From contig JASGLP010000029.1 in NCBI GenBank assembly GCA_030156895.1, positions 1 through 34,313 of the forward strand: DNA of 34,313 bases, written 5' to 3'. Position 1 is the stretch's first letter; the number at the start of each line of letters is the position of its first letter. The stretch comes from Eubacteriaceae bacterium. Lineage in GTDB: Bacteria; Bacillota; Clostridia; Eubacteriales; Eubacteriaceae. The position numbers and the translations under genes are program-made. Of this stretch, positions 33,948 to 34,313 are shown piece by piece. Below the pieces are notes generated by a model. The model saw only the letters and a list, made by a program, of their open reading frames with translations. It did no database searches and was not told where the DNA came from.

Positions 33948-34146
33948 AGAATACTTCTAATTGATTGACTGACAGATTTAAGGCCTGTATCAGTAATTTT
34001 TAGACTTAACCCTTGATTAGTTTTTTTGACATGCCAAATACAGCAAATCTTAAAGCTTTTTTCGTGCATTCGCTCATTAGACACTCAGTCCAGGTCACGC
34101 TCCATCTCGTATGTGAGTCATCAGATGTCTCCTTCCTTCTGTAAAT
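33948..34146 (-). other. Unassigned region upstream of the BMC pair
   Basis: No gene is recognised in this stretch between the BMC promoter and the tRNA-Lys terminator. Its right part (34080-34136) is less A+T-rich. On the minus strand it has AAGGAG 7 bases before an ATG that opens only an 8-codon frame (MTHIRDGA). It can fold with GACA/TGTC and CTC/GAG pairs. It could be a leader, a small RNA, or the remnant of a gene. Confidence 0.35.
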
Positions 34147-34194
34147 AAAAAAGATACCTGAAAACAAGCTAGTTTGCTTTCAGGTATCTTTTTA
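34147..34194. terminator. Strong terminator after tRNA-Lys
   Basis: Perfect 16-base arms AAAAAGATACCTGAAA (34148-34163) and TTTCAGGTATCTTTTT (34178-34193) with T-runs on both strands. On the minus strand it ends tRNA-Lys and isolates the BMC pair from upstream transcription. Confidence 0.9.
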
Positions 34195-34229
34195 TTTATC
34201 GAGCCGCATGGCTCATTAATATACGAAGA

Positions 34230-34305
34230 TGGTGACCCATGGGCGACTTGAACGCCCGACACCCTGATTAAAAGTCAGATGCTCTACCAACTGAGCTAAT
34301 GGGTC
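34230..34305 (-). tRNA. tRNA-Lys(UUU)
   Basis: 76 bases with encoded CCA. Acceptor GACCCAT/ATGGGTC, D arm with AGCTCAGTTGGTAGAGC, anticodon stem TCTGA/TCAGG around CTTTTAA (anticodon TTT), T arm GCGTTCAAGTCGC. Other tRNA genes may precede it outside the window. Confidence 0.95.
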
Positions 34306-34313
34306 AGATAAAA

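Noticed and set aside
33524..34084. A longer reading frame that extends the BMC shell protein upstream by 62 codons
   Set aside because: The extension has no ribosome-binding site, begins with GTG, crosses the predicted promoter and has no likeness to the EutS/PduU family; the ATG at 33898 has a proper GGAGGG.
1..34313. CRISPR arrays, insertion sequences, prophage or defence genes
   Set aside because: No repeat-spacer array, transposase, integrase or recognisable defence protein is present in the window.

Overview
This A+T-rich window looks like an anaerobic Firmicute of class Clostridia. Gene content fits an acetogen-like member of the Eubacteriaceae, such as Acetobacterium, but that is inferred from gene content and was not checked by any search. 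The supporting signs are the zinc-type S14, S4, L36 and L24 proteins, the KOW-domain gene between map and infA, the sigma-H/Rae1/RlmB cluster, a large cytoplasmic formate dehydrogenase with its maturation genes, and a bacterial-microcompartment gene pair.

Almost everything lies on the minus strand. Read in the direction of transcription (right to left), the order is as follows. (1) 34305-33013: tRNA-Lys with a strong terminator, then a EutS/PduU-type shell protein and a EutP/PduV-type GTPase. (2) 32948-28359: tRNA-Gly(CCC), fdhD, a Cys-type formate dehydrogenase with a NuoG-like N-terminus, and mobA. FdhD and MobA supply sulfur transfer and the guanine dinucleotide needed by the enzyme's Mo/W-pterin cofactor. 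(3) 28292-28012: tRNA-Leu, tRNA-Gly(GCC) and tRNA-Arg behind one promoter. (4) 27863-23675: aroD, a plus-strand ung-PAP2 pair, ispE with a FadR-type regulator, and plus-strand lspA. (5) 23486-19786: an AI-2E-type permease, tyrS and hisS. (6) 19626-16468: an RlmL-like methyltransferase, rlmB, a Rae1/YacP nuclease and sigH, joined by 4-base overlaps. (7) 16408-14979: tRNA-Tyr, tRNA-Thr and tuf. (8) degV as a single gene with its own promoter and terminator. (9) 13824-1: the S10-spc-alpha ribosomal superoperon from rpsJ to the N-terminal part of rpsD, including secY, adk, map and infA.

No new defence system, CRISPR array or mobile element is visible. The points most worth a second look are mostly regulatory or concern gene order. 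There is a structured leader RNA before rpsJ. A perfect 10-bp-arm palindrome covers the start of the fdhD transcript, and a terminator hairpin lies between that promoter and fdhD. A hairpin between fdhA and mobA closes fully only as minus-strand RNA. The formate dehydrogenase carries Cys where many relatives have selenocysteine. Two nearly identical tRNA-Gly genes flank the formate dehydrogenase block. A single tuf joins the sigH side to the S10 side with the usual secE-to-fusA block absent. The microcompartment pair stands alone.
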